Of a DNA stretch of 64,000 nucleotides, positions 27,459 through 36,335 are shown piece by piece. The notes below the pieces were generated by a model. That model did not search any database, was not told the DNA's origin, and was given only the letters and a program-made list of their open reading frames with translations. The first letter of the stretch is position 1. Each line of letters starts with the position of its first letter. Origin of the DNA: Aeromonas sp. FDAARGOS 1405 (GTDB taxonomy: Bacteria > Pseudomonadota > Gammaproteobacteria > Enterobacterales > Aeromonadaceae); assembly GCF_019048265.1 (NCBI RefSeq), contig NZ_CP077311.1:2055001-2119000 (forward strand). The letters are read 5' to 3'. The translations under genes and the position numbers were made by a program.

Positions 27459-28424
27459 TTAACCTAATCCATCGAAATACGCTTCGAGTGCTTCTAGTTG
27501 TGCGTCAGCACAATCCAGGGCATTGAAGTGCTTACGGAATTCTCGGCCCGTCTCTTCTTCATCCAGATACCAGCCCACGTGTTTACGGGCGATGCGCGCT
27601 CCCAGATATGCACCATAAAACCGGTGCAGGTTGGTGACATGCTCGTTCATCAGGGTGCGAACCTCTTCCCTCTCGGGAGGTGGCAGCTTGGTGCCCGTCT
27701 CAAGAAAATGACGGATTTCCCGGAAAATCCAGGGTCGTCCTTGCGCAGCGCGGCCGATCATCACGGCGTCCACACCGGTATAGTCGAGGACATACCGGGC
27801 TTTCTCCGGGCTGTTGATGTCGCCATTGGCGACAACAGGAATCGATACGGCCTGCTTAATCGCCTTAATCGTGTCGTACTCCGCTTCGCCCTTGTAGAGG
27901 CAGGCACGGGTACGACCGTGCACGGCAAGGGCCGCGATACCGCAATCTTCGGCGATTCGGGCGATCTCCACGCCATTGCGGTTATCCGGATCCCATCCTG
28001 TGCGGATCTTCAAGGTGACAGGTACTTCCACTGCATCCACCACGGTCCGGCAAATTGCTTTGACCTGATCGGGGTAACGCAGCAGGGCTGAACCTGCCAG
28101 CTTCTTATTCACTTTTTTTGCCGGGCAGCCCATGTTGATGTCGACGATCTGTGCGCCCTGCTCCACGTTGTAGCGGGCAGCAAACGCCATCATCTCCGGG
28201 TCGGCCCCGGCAATCTGGACCGATCGCAAACCGCCTTCTGCAGAGTGATCCATCCTCATCCTGGTTTTCTGGGTATCCCAGACATCCGGGTTGGCCAGCA
28301 GCATCTCGGAAACGGCCATGCCGGCACCCAGCCGCAAACAAAGTTCACGGAATGGTCGGTCTGTTACACCGGCCATGGGCGCCACAATCAGGGGAGTTTC
28401 AAGCGTGTGGGGACCTATCTGCAT
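27459..28424 (-). CDS. dusB: tRNA-dihydrouridine synthase B
   Basis: Encodes 321 residues (E. coli DusB 321). An FMN enzyme that reduces uridine to dihydrouridine in tRNA. The start IGPHTLETPLIVAPMAGVTDRPFR, the catalytic Cys in NMGCPAKKVNKKLAGSALL (about residue 100) and the FMN-phosphate site VMIGRAAQGRPW are present. It is the promoter-proximal gene of the dusB-fis operon. The 290-base gap to the divergent TolC-type gene holds the promoters of both; a 10-base direct repeat is noted there. Confidence 0.97.
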   Translation of the reverse strand: MQIGPHTLETPLIVAPMAGVTDRPFRELCLRLGAGMAVSEMLLANPDVWDTQKTRMRMDHSAEGGLRSVQIAGADPEMMAFAARYNVEQGAQIVDINMGCPAKKVNKKLAGSALLRYPDQVKAICRTVVDAVEVPVTLKIRTGWDPDNRNGVEIARIAEDCGIAALAVHGRTRACLYKGEAEYDTIKAIKQAVSIPVVANGDINSPEKARYVLDYTGVDAVMIGRAAQGRPWIFREIRHFLETGTKLPPPEREEVRTLMNEHVTNLHRFYGAYLGARIARKHVGWYLDEEETGREFRKHFNALDCADAQLEALEAYFDGLG

Positions 28425-28618
28425 TCCACGGTTACCATCGGCTTAGGGCGGCGTATATTACGCATTTTTTAGGCAGGAGAAAAGGTTAGTATTTGAGCGT
28501 CAGCCATTTTTTTCTGAAAAAAACGTCGAGCCAAGGCTTGCAAATTCAGGAGTTATTGAAAAACAGCCAGATTGACCGGTCAGGAGTGCTGTACCATTCG
28601 GGTCACCTCCTTGCTCAA

Positions 28619-28640
28619 TTGTCAGTCCACTTGTCAGTCC
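28619..28640 (+). repeat. Direct repeat ttgtcagtcc, two copies 12 bases apart
   Basis: Two exact 10-base copies (28619-28628 and 28631-28640) in the 290-base region between dusB and the TolC-type export gene, about 75-95 bases before the latter. The position would suit an activator binding as a tandem dimer; each copy also resembles a -35 element (ttgtca). Confidence 0.4.
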
Positions 28641-28714
28641 CGTTTGCGTTATGATGGCTGGCTTATGTGAGCAAAAGCTCCAAACATTTTTGCAACAGTG
28701 CGAATCGGGGTTCT

Positions 28715-30112
28715 ATGACGTCAAGGTTCATTACATCACTCTGGCCGTGTCTGCTGGGGGTCATGTTGGGGTCTGCGCAGGCGCAGACCATCAGCTTCGG
28801 CGAGGCCTGGACCCGGGTCATCCAGCAGGATGAGGAGCTGGCTGCCGAGCAGGCCGGGGTCGATCGGGCCAAGCAACTGCGTGAGGCCGCCAAATCCATG
28901 TATCTGCCCAAGGTTGATGTGGGAGCCAGTTATACCCATCTTGATCAGCCGATTGAACTCGATGCCCTCGATCTCAATCCGCTGGCCAAGCAGAAAGATC
29001 TGATCCTGGCGCTCGGCAGTCTGTTTGGGGTCGGGGCCAACGCATTTGTCACTCCCCTGACCAAGCAGAATGTGGTGACCAGCTCGGTCAAGATGCTCTG
29101 GCCGCTGTTTGCCGGTGGCCGCATTGATGCGGCTCAGGATATCCGTCAGGCGCAGGTGAGCGAAGCCCAGCAACTGCTGGTGCTCAAACAGCAGTCTGCC
29201 TTCGAGAGCCTCTCCCAGACCTATTTCGGCGTGGTACTGGCTGCTCAGGTGGTGCAGACCAGGCAGGAGATTGAGGACGGGCTGGCCCACCATCTGGATC
29301 ATGCCAAGAAGCTCGAAGCGCAGGGTCAGATTGCCCGGGTGGAGCGTCTCTCCGCCCAGTCGGCCTATGACAGAGCGCGCATCGATACCCAGAAGGCCCG
29401 TCGCAGCCTCGAGATCGCCGAGCTGGCCCTCGGCCGCATGCTGAAGCTGCCGGATGCCCAGCCGGGCAATGGTCTGTTCGTCAACAAGGAGCTACCGCGT
29501 CTTGAGGGGTTGGTAAGCCAGACCCTGGAAGTGCACCCCGGCCTCAAGTTGCTAAACGCCAAGAAGGAGCAGGCCAAGGGGCTGATCCGGGTCGAACAGG
29601 GCAAATATGCCCCCGAGGTATTCCTGTTCGGTAATTACAACCTCTATGAAGATGATTCGATCGCTTCCAAGACCACGCCGGACTGGCTGGTGGGGGTGGG
29701 GGTCAGCATGCCGTTGGTGAGCCGTGACGGTCGCTCCGAGACGGTGCAGGCGGCCAAGAGCGCCGAACTTCAGGTTAATCTGCTGCAGGCCAAGACCCGC
29801 GAGGATCTGAAACTGTTGGTCGAGAAGACCTGGCGCGAAGCAGCACAGGGGCTTGAAGAGTATCAATCACTCTCCTCCACCCAGGCGCTGGCCGAGGAGA
29901 ATGTGCGGCTGCGTGACAAGGCGTTCGGGCAAGGGCTTTCTACCTCCCTTGATGTGGTGGATGCCCAGAACCAACTGGCAGGAGTCAAGACCCAACGTGC
30001 GGCGGCGGCTTATCAATATGTGGTGTCGCTGGCCCGCCTGCTGGCCCTCTCCGGCCAGATGAACAGTTTCAATCAATATCAGCACGGTCAGGTGATCGAG
30101 GTGAACTCATGA
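28715..30112 (+). CDS. TolC-family outer membrane efflux protein
   Basis: Encodes 465 residues. A signal peptide ends GSAQAQ, followed by two OEP (TolC) repeats with long coiled-coil stretches rich in Ala, Gln and Glu. It would form the outer-membrane channel of a tripartite exporter whose membrane-fusion protein and permeases are encoded directly downstream. The ATG at 28715 gives a normal signal peptide; the longer frame does not. First gene of a four-gene cluster. Confidence 0.88.
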   Translation: MTSRFITSLWPCLLGVMLGSAQAQTISFGEAWTRVIQQDEELAAEQAGVDRAKQLREAAKSMYLPKVDVGASYTHLDQPIELDALDLNPLAKQKDLILALGSLFGVGANAFVTPLTKQNVVTSSVKMLWPLFAGGRIDAAQDIRQAQVSEAQQLLVLKQQSAFESLSQTYFGVVLAAQVVQTRQEIEDGLAHHLDHAKKLEAQGQIARVERLSAQSAYDRARIDTQKARRSLEIAELALGRMLKLPDAQPGNGLFVNKELPRLEGLVSQTLEVHPGLKLLNAKKEQAKGLIRVEQGKYAPEVFLFGNYNLYEDDSIASKTTPDWLVGVGVSMPLVSRDGRSETVQAAKSAELQVNLLQAKTREDLKLLVEKTWREAAQGLEEYQSLSSTQALAEENVRLRDKAFGQGLSTSLDVVDAQNQLAGVKTQRAAAAYQYVVSLARLLALSGQMNSFNQYQHGQVIEVNS

Positions 30113-30185
30113 TCACCATCCGGTTCGTGCCTTTTTCTATCTCTGTTTCGACCGCCAAGGGTCGCCCGTTTGTCGAGGTGAAGTG

Positions 30186-31190
30186 ATGAGCCATCCCCCC
30201 ATCAAAAAGAAGATGAGCCAGGGTAAACCGCTGTTGTTGCCGCTGGTGCTGGTGATCCTGGTGGTCTGGCTCGGCTGGCGCTTTTGGCTCGCCTATCAAC
30301 CGGAGCCGGTGCATCTGCAAGGGCAGATTGAGGCTCAGCAGTATTCAGTCTCTTCCAAGGTGCCGGGCCGTATCGACGAAGTGCTGGTGAAAAAGGGCGA
30401 TCAGCTGACCAAGGATCAGCTGGTCTTTACGCTGGCAAGCCCCGAGATTGAAGCCAAGCTGAGCCAGGCCAAGGCGGGTGAAGCCGCTGCGGGGGCGCTG
30501 GCGCAAGAGGCGGAGAAAGGGGCTCGTGCCCAACAGATCGCTGCCGCCAAGGATCAATGGCAAAAAGCCAAGGCTGCCGCCCAGCTGCGTGGCAAGACCT
30601 ATGAGCGGGTTGCCAGCCTGCACCGAGATGGCGTGATGCCGCTGCAAAAACGCGACGAGGCCTGGACTGCCTGGCAAGCCGCCCGCTACAGCGAAGGGAT
30701 GGCGTGGCAGCAGTACCAGATGGCGTTGGAAGGGGCGCGGGAAGAGACCAAGATCGCCGCTCGCGAGAAGGCCAAGATGGCGGCCGGTTCCGTGGCCGAA
30801 GTAGAGGCCTATCTGGCCGACACCCGCATCACCAGCCCCCACTCAGGCGAGGTAAGCCAGGTGCTGCTGCGCAGCGGCGAGCTGGCGCCGCAAGGCTTCC
30901 CTGTCGTGACCCTGCTCGATATGAGCGATGCCTGGGCCCAGTTCCATGTGCGCGAGGATCTGCTGCCCCGCTTCCCGGTTGGCACCGAGTTCGATGCCCG
31001 CATCCCCGGCCTTGGCGATCAGATGGTGCGCTTCAAGGTGACCCATGTGGCCGTGATGGGGGATTTTGCCACCTGGCGTGCCACCGATACCCGTCAAGGC
31101 TTCGACATGAAGAGCTTCCAAGTGGAGGCTCGCCCGCTGCAACCGGTTGAGGGGCTACGGGTTGGCATGAGTGTGCTGGTTGAACTCTGA
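30186..31190 (+). CDS. HlyD-family membrane-fusion protein
   Basis: Encodes 334 residues. One N-terminal membrane anchor (LLLPLVLVILVVWLGWRFWL, residues 16-35), then a lipoyl half-domain (VSSKVPGRIDEVLVKKGDQL), a long Ala/Lys/Glu coiled coil and the second lipoyl half (TRITSPHSGEVSQVLLRSGELA), as in YbhG and YhiI. It bridges an inner-membrane permease to the TolC-type channel. ATG 30186 follows gaggtgaag. Its stop overlaps the next gene's start (TGATG). Confidence 0.9.
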   Translation: MSHPPIKKKMSQGKPLLLPLVLVILVVWLGWRFWLAYQPEPVHLQGQIEAQQYSVSSKVPGRIDEVLVKKGDQLTKDQLVFTLASPEIEAKLSQAKAGEAAAGALAQEAEKGARAQQIAAAKDQWQKAKAAAQLRGKTYERVASLHRDGVMPLQKRDEAWTAWQAARYSEGMAWQQYQMALEGAREETKIAAREKAKMAAGSVAEVEAYLADTRITSPHSGEVSQVLLRSGELAPQGFPVVTLLDMSDAWAQFHVREDLLPRFPVGTEFDARIPGLGDQMVRFKVTHVAVMGDFATWRATDTRQGFDMKSFQVEARPLQPVEGLRVGMSVLVEL

Positions 31191-32344
31191 TGGGACGTGA
31201 ATTTCGGCTGCTGTGGCAGGATCCGTTCAGCCGTGCCCTGATGAGCTGGGTACCGCTGCTGCTGATGGGGATCCTCTGCTGGATCTTCTCGGCAGGGTTG
31301 GCCCGCGACCTCAAGGTGGGGCTGGTGGATCTCGATCACAGCATGCTCTCGCGCCAGCTCGCCTTTTCGCTGGATGGCTCTGCGGGACTCAAGGTCGCGC
31401 AACAGTTTGACTCCATCGATGCCGGTGCCCACGCCCTGCGCGGTGGCGATATCTATGCGCTGGTGGTGATCCCCAACCATCTGGAGCGGGATGCCCGTCA
31501 GGGTACCCAGCCGCAGGTGACGGTGTTCAACAACGGCCAGTTCATCCTGATCGCCAAGCTGGTCAACTCGGCGCTAGCGCAGGTGGTAGGCACCCTCAAT
31601 GGTCAGGTGGGCGTGCTGGAGGCGATGGCTGACGGTAAGGCACTGCCCGGCGCACTCGGGCAGTCGGTACCCATCAGCAGTCAGGTGACGGCGCTCTATA
31701 ACCTCAACTCCAGCTACGCCCAATTTCTGCTGAGCGCTATTCTGCCCGCGGTGTGGCAGATCCTGGTGGTGCTGTTTGGCCTCAATGCGCTGGCCCGTAC
31801 CGATCGGCTGGGGCTGGACTGGACCACTCGCGGGGTCTGGTTTGGCCTCTGGCGCACCCTGCTGCCCCACGTACTGATTGGCTGGGGCTGGGGGATTGTC
31901 TGGACACTGCTGCTGTTCAAGGGGTTCTCCTACCCCATGCACGGCAGCTGGCTGGTGCTGGTGGTGGGTCTGGGGCTCGCCTCGGCGGCCTGCGTCACCA
32001 TGGGTGCCTTTTTCTACGGCATCATTCGGGATCCGGCGCGCGCCCTGTCGCTGGCGGGGGCTTACACGGCGCCCGGTTTCGCCTTTATGGGAGTCACCTT
32101 TCCGGTGAGTGCCATGGGGGATTTCGCCCGCTTCTGGCGCAGCCTGTTGCCGGTCTCCCACTATGTCGAGTTGCAGATTGGTCAGAGCAACTACGGTTTG
32201 CCCCTCTCATCGGCGCTGCCGCAACTGGGGGCCTTGCTGCTGTTTCTTCTCCCTTTGCTGCTGGTGGTTCGCCGCTACAAGCAGCAGGCCGAGCTGGCTC
32301 GTCAATCCGCCGTAGTGGCCGTCGCCGAGAAGGAGCCTGAGTGA
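31190..32344 (+). CDS. ABC-2 type permease, first of two
   Basis: Encodes 384 residues. One hydrophobic helix near the N-terminus, a large periplasmic part of about 140 residues (LVDLDHSMLSRQLAF onward), then five or six helices with the ABC-2 signature region FAFMGVTFPVSAMGDFARFWRSLLPVSHY. It resembles YhhJ/YbhS/YbhR-type export permeases. Coupled to both neighbours through one-base overlaps. No ATP-binding protein gene is present in the cluster, which is unusual for this class. Confidence 0.85.
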   Translation: MGREFRLLWQDPFSRALMSWVPLLLMGILCWIFSAGLARDLKVGLVDLDHSMLSRQLAFSLDGSAGLKVAQQFDSIDAGAHALRGGDIYALVVIPNHLERDARQGTQPQVTVFNNGQFILIAKLVNSALAQVVGTLNGQVGVLEAMADGKALPGALGQSVPISSQVTALYNLNSSYAQFLLSAILPAVWQILVVLFGLNALARTDRLGLDWTTRGVWFGLWRTLLPHVLIGWGWGIVWTLLLFKGFSYPMHGSWLVLVVGLGLASAACVTMGAFFYGIIRDPARALSLAGAYTAPGFAFMGVTFPVSAMGDFARFWRSLLPVSHYVELQIGQSNYGLPLSSALPQLGALLLFLLPLLLVVRRYKQQAELARQSAVVAVAEKEPE

Positions 32345-33540
32345 TGCTGGGATTTGTCGATCTGTTGCGCCTCGAGTTGCGCACCCTGCTGGCGGATCGC
32401 GCCATCATGCTGACCCTGTTTGGCGGGGTGATCTTCTACTCGTTTCTCTACCCCCAGCCCTATCTGCATCAGCTGCCGCGGGAAGAGGCAGTGGTGGTGG
32501 TCAACGAGGATGGCAGCCAGCTGTCCCGTCAGTTGGAGTTTATGGCCGATGCCACGCCGCAGGTGAAGCTGGTGGCGCGGGCCAATTCGCTGGATGACGC
32601 GCGGCAGCTGATGATGGCCGGGGAGGCGAGCGGGATCCTGCACATTCCCAACCACTTCTATCGGGATCTGATGTTGGGCAAGAGCGTCACCCTGAGCTAC
32701 GCCGGTGATGCCTCCTACTTCCTGGTCTACGGCACCATTGCCGAAGGACTGGCGCAGGCCGGTGGCACCCTCGCCGCGCAGGTGAAGGTGGCGAGGCTGC
32801 TGAGCCACGGCGAGGCGCTGCCACAAGCGGCTATGGGCTGGAATGCGGTGGCTCTCAACGTGGTGCCGGTGTTCAACCCCACCATGGGCTATGTGAACTA
32901 CGTGGTGCCGGCGGTGTTCGTGCTGATCCTCCATCAGGTGCTGCTGATGGGGGCGGGGATCCTGGGGGCGACCCAGAACCAGCGCAGTTGCCGCGGCGAG
33001 CACGGTTACTGGCAAAGCGCGCCGGTACTGCCGCTGCTGCTGGCCAGAACTCTGGTGCTGGCGGGGTTGTTCCTGCTGCCGGTGAGCTACTTCCTCGGCT
33101 TTTGCTTTGATCACTACAACATCGCTCGCCATGCCGACCCGGTGCAGCTTTGGCTATTCGCCCTGCCGTTCCTGCTGGCAACCTGCTGGTTCGGTATTTT
33201 GCTGGGGGCCATCTTTACCCGGCGGGATCTGCCCACTCAGGTGGTACTCATCTCCTCCCTGCCGCTGGTCTTTCTGGCGGGCTTTATCTGGCCGCTCGAG
33301 CTGATCCCGGCGCCCCTCAATTGGCTGGCTCAGTGGGTGCCCACTATCCCCGCCATCGAGGGTTTTCTGCGCCTTAACCAGATGGGGGCCGACTTCGCCC
33401 AGGTTTCCCGTTACTGGTGGCAGTTGTGGGGGCTTGCGTTGCTCTACGGCGTGCTGGCCTGCCTGCTGCTGCGCTGGCGGCAGCAGTCGCTGCCAGTTGC
33501 TCGCCCGTCAGTCGTGCAGGGTGAAACCACCGCCGGTTAA
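32344..33540 (+). CDS. ABC-2 type permease, second of two
   Basis: Encodes 398 residues with the same layout as the preceding gene: N-terminal helix (IMLTLFGGVIFYSFLY), a periplasmic region (VVVVNEDGSQLSRQLEF), then a group of C-terminal helices ending in FLAGFIWPLELIPAPLNWLAQWVP. The pair probably forms a heterodimeric inner-membrane channel working with the HlyD and TolC proteins. Last gene of the cluster before a two-way terminator. The substrate is unknown; the missing ATPase must come from elsewhere if one is used. Confidence 0.85.
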   Translation: MLGFVDLLRLELRTLLADRAIMLTLFGGVIFYSFLYPQPYLHQLPREEAVVVVNEDGSQLSRQLEFMADATPQVKLVARANSLDDARQLMMAGEASGILHIPNHFYRDLMLGKSVTLSYAGDASYFLVYGTIAEGLAQAGGTLAAQVKVARLLSHGEALPQAAMGWNAVALNVVPVFNPTMGYVNYVVPAVFVLILHQVLLMGAGILGATQNQRSCRGEHGYWQSAPVLPLLLARTLVLAGLFLLPVSYFLGFCFDHYNIARHADPVQLWLFALPFLLATCWFGILLGAIFTRRDLPTQVVLISSLPLVFLAGFIWPLELIPAPLNWLAQWVPTIPAIEGFLRLNQMGADFAQVSRYWWQLWGLALLYGVLACLLLRWRQQSLPVARPSVVQGETTAG

Positions 33541-33585
33541 ACGGGATAGGGCAAGCGCCCGTGAGATGGCGTGTGCGGTAAAGCG

Positions 33586-33615
33586 AAAACGGTCAGCCCT
33601 TGGGCTGACCGTTTT
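33586..33615. terminator. Two-way terminator after the export cluster
   Basis: Fourteen-base perfect stem aaaacggtcagccc/gggctgaccgtttt around a two-base loop, with T or A tracts on both sides. It lies between convergent ends of the permease operon and the NAD(P)-binding protein gene. Confidence 0.9.
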
Positions 33616-33650
33616 GCTATGTGGTGGGGTTAAGCGGTTTTACTGCTGCT

Positions 33651-34286
33651 TTAGCCGCGCTGGAGCGTGGGATCCCCGATGGCGTAGATCTGCCCCACCG
33701 CTGTCTCATCTGCCAGTAGACGCAGCCCTTGGGTGGCCACATCGGCGCGGCGAACCAGTCCGTGTACCTCCTTGCCCTGACTCAGCTCGGCGCGGCCGGT
33801 GGCGTCGCCATCCTGCAGGCCCGCAGGGCGCAGAATGGTCCACGCGAGGGCGCTGGTCTGCAGCCAGCTCTCCGCCAGACTCTTGAGGCGCACCTCGTGA
33901 CCGAAGGCGGCGCGGGCACGTTCAGGCAGATACTGCCAGCTGTCGCCACAGCCGAGGGAGGTGACCAGTAGCAGTCGTTTCAGGCCTGCCTGCTCCATGG
34001 CATCGATCACATGGCGGTTGCCCTGATAGTCCACCGGCGCCGTCTGGCGAAAGCTGCCGAGGGTGGAGACGACTTGGGCATCTTGCCCCGCTCGGGCGCA
34101 CGCCTGCTGCACCGCAGCCGGATCCAGCGCATCCCCTTCGATGACGTCTACTCCCAGCGCCTCCAGTTCCGTGGCCATCTCGGGGCTGCGCACCAGCGCG
34201 ACTACGCGGTGACCCTCAGCGAGAGCGTGGTGGGTAAAGGCACGGCCCAGCCCTCGGCTGGCTCCGAAAATCAGTGTGGTTGGCAT
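33651..34286 (-). CDS. NAD(P)-binding Rossmann-fold protein (NmrA/atypical SDR type)
   Basis: Encodes 211 residues. The dinucleotide-binding motif GASRGLGRAF is at residues 8-17, and VSTLGSF, LLVTSLGCGD and WTILRPAGL mark the atypical short-chain dehydrogenase fold used by NAD(P)H-binding quinone reductase- or NmrA-like proteins. The classical YxxxK active site is not evident. Monocistronic between a terminator and the dnaC end. Function cannot be named further. Confidence 0.8.
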   Translation of the reverse strand: MPTTLIFGASRGLGRAFTHHALAEGHRVVALVRSPEMATELEALGVDVIEGDALDPAAVQQACARAGQDAQVVSTLGSFRQTAPVDYQGNRHVIDAMEQAGLKRLLLVTSLGCGDSWQYLPERARAAFGHEVRLKSLAESWLQTSALAWTILRPAGLQDGDATGRAELSQGKEVHGLVRRADVATQGLRLLADETAVGQIYAIGDPTLQRG

Positions 34287-34420
34287 AGCTGAGCTCCCTT
34301 GGCAAAAGGGACTAGCCTAGTGACTTGTTTGTGCGCTGTAAATGAGAGTTGTTTCTATTTGTGGGCGGGCAGGGAGGAGAGAGTGCGAGCCGCCAGCGAC
34401 TCGCACTCGCTGAGAGGGGA

Positions 34421-35275
34421 TCAGCCGTTGTAGTTGCCGATGCTGGGGCGACGGCTGGGGCCGCTCAGATGGATATCCACCGGATTGAACGCCTTGATCG
34501 CCTCATAGCTGAAATCACCGATCGCCTGATGCAGGCTCTGGGGCGTGTGGTTGGTGATGATGATGACGCTCTTTGACAGGTTGCGACGGCGGCGCAGCAG
34601 GTGGCCGAGGAAGCTGGACTGGCTCTCCGCCATCTTGGCACGGTTGGCCGATACCTCGTCGATGATCAGCAGATCCACCTCTTCCAGCGCGCGGCGGTAC
34701 TGGTTGCGCTCATCCTGGTCGGGGATGACGTTGAAGAACAGCCGATCGACGATGGAGGCCCACTGCTGGAAGATCACCGATTTCTGGTGACGGGCGATCA
34801 GCTCATGCGCCACCGCCCCCGCCAGGGTCGACTTGCCGGTGCCGTAGTCGCCGTAGATCAGCATGCAACCGCCACCGCTCTTCTCCCAGTGCTCGAAGCC
34901 GCTGATAAAGTAACGGGCGGTTTCGATAGGGTATTGCAGCGCCGGATCTGTGGCATCCATTTTGTCGAACACCCAGTCGGGGTTGAGGTCGGCCTGGGCG
35001 ATCAGCTTCTGGATCCGCTCCTGACGGGCCGCTTTCTGCAGCTCGCGCACCTCGGCGTTGGCCTTGGCGTCATACTCCTTGCGCAGGGTCTCGTAGTCAT
35101 ACTGGCCGCCGCCGGTCTCTTGCTGCAGGCGACGAATGCGCTCCAGCAGGCCACCCACATGGCGGCTTAATTCCGGGTCGTGAACACGGTGATCCTGCTT
35201 GGCCTTGGCGATCTTCTGGCGCTTGGCTTCGATCTCTTCCAGCTCCTGGCGCAGGGGATCTTGCGGGTCAGTCAT
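34421..35275 (-). CDS. dnaC: DnaC-like replicative helicase loader
   Basis: Encodes 284 residues. The C-terminal AAA+ domain shows Walker A GDYGTGKST and Walker B VDLLIIDEVSA; the N-terminal 70-80 residues are a charged helical region that in E. coli DnaC contacts DnaB helicase. The start MTDPQDPL at 35275 has aaggag 8 bases upstream; the longer frame has no ribosome site. It sits 71 bases after a DnaT-like gene in the order dnaT-dnaC, as in E. coli, which supports the assignment. The N-terminal helical extension is longer than in E. coli DnaC (245 residues). Confidence 0.88.
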   Translation of the reverse strand: MTDPQDPLRQELEEIEAKRQKIAKAKQDHRVHDPELSRHVGGLLERIRRLQQETGGGQYDYETLRKEYDAKANAEVRELQKAARQERIQKLIAQADLNPDWVFDKMDATDPALQYPIETARYFISGFEHWEKSGGGCMLIYGDYGTGKSTLAGAVAHELIARHQKSVIFQQWASIVDRLFFNVIPDQDERNQYRRALEEVDLLIIDEVSANRAKMAESQSSFLGHLLRRRRNLSKSVIIITNHTPQSLHQAIGDFSYEAIKAFNPVDIHLSGPSRRPSIGNYNG

Positions 35276-35346
35276 GGAATGCTCCTTCTGCTCGATCAGG
35301 GATGGGTAGACAAGGGGTTGATTCTGCCTGCAGGCGGGGGCCGCTA

Positions 35347-36045
35347 TCAATCATTATCCGGCTCCTGCTGCGCTGCGGGTTCTTGCATCTGCTGTTCGGC
35401 CAGTCGCTTGGCCTCTTCAATCATCTGTTGGGCCCGTTTGCTCGGGCCCGACTCTGCCGGGGCCGGCGTCACCTGCTGGTAGCCCTGCACCTCCATCGGT
35501 TTGCGACGGGTATAGCGGCGGGTCTTGAGGGCGCGAATAAACTTGAGCATCCATTGATGCTGGGAGTCGAACACCTCGGGGCGCCCCAGCCAGTAGGCGA
35601 TAAACTCCCCCAGATCCTCTTCGCTGTAGCTGGCATCGATCACTCCGCACAGACGGGCGAGGGCGGGCAGCTCTTCGTCCGGGCGCCACTGCAGATGCAT
35701 CTGGAAGGGGCGTTCCGGCAGCGGGCTGCGCAATTTCTGGGTCAGCAGTGGCAACTGGAACGGGCACTGATGGTAGTGCTCACTCTCGGGCTGAGCCTCG
35801 ACTTGCAGCAGGCCCGCCTCCATCAGTTCATCGAACAGCTCGGTGAGCTGGCGGGCATTGACCTGAAACGAAAAGCCGCAGGGATCACCCGGATCGACCA
35901 CCGCCAGCGCCCGACCCAGCTCGGGATAGTTGAGCCGGGCAGCCTGATTTTCCAGCACCAGTCGGCGCAGCTGCAGGGTATAGAGACTGCGAGCCGGATG
36001 GGACAATCTTGGGTGGGCAAGGGCGCTGTATTCGGCTGGGGTCAT
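35347..36045 (-). CDS. dnaT: DnaT-like primosomal protein
   Basis: Encodes about 232 residues. The C-terminal half has the DnaT signature (FQMHLQWRPDEELPALARLCGV, then a short WLGRPEVFDSQHQWMLKFIRALKTRR), which in E. coli binds single-stranded DNA and helps PriA/PriB hand over to DnaB-DnaC at restarted forks. The N-terminal half is diverged from E. coli DnaT. ATG at 36045 is used; a GTG four codons earlier (36057) is also possible. Placed directly before dnaC, giving a primosome pair. Confidence 0.85.
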   Translation of the reverse strand: MTPAEYSALAHPRLSHPARSLYTLQLRRLVLENQAARLNYPELGRALAVVDPGDPCGFSFQVNARQLTELFDELMEAGLLQVEAQPESEHYHQCPFQLPLLTQKLRSPLPERPFQMHLQWRPDEELPALARLCGVIDASYSEEDLGEFIAYWLGRPEVFDSQHQWMLKFIRALKTRRYTRRKPMEVQGYQQVTPAPAESGPSKRAQQMIEEAKRLAEQQMQEPAAQQEPDND

Positions 36046-36092
36046 GGTCTTCTTCACGAGCTGGAGTGGGGGGCATTATCCCTTATGGCGCC

Positions 36093-36121
36093 CACTTGCA
36101 CAATTCGTCACACTGCAAGTG
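36093..36121. repeat. Inverted repeat upstream of dnaT
   Basis: cacttgca and tgcaagtg are perfect reverse complements around 13 bases, 36-50 bases ahead of the dnaT start. It may be an operator for dnaTC or for the divergent RssB-like gene. The rest of the 290-base gap (36046-36335) shows no ORF I can support. Confidence 0.4.
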
Positions 36122-36335
36122 AGTGCACTGCATGGTCGGGGGAGTGAAAATAGAGCGTACCGCGGGGTGTTGAGCAGGGGGCGCGGGATTATGTCGACAA
36201 TCCAGCAGCTTGCACTACTTTGGTATGCAGATTAGCCAATCCGGCTGTTTTTGACGCAAGGTGCGCGGCATTTCTGCTGATTTGGGCTAGTCTTATTACT
36301 TAAATAAACAATTGACTCATAAGGTTTTTGTCAAC

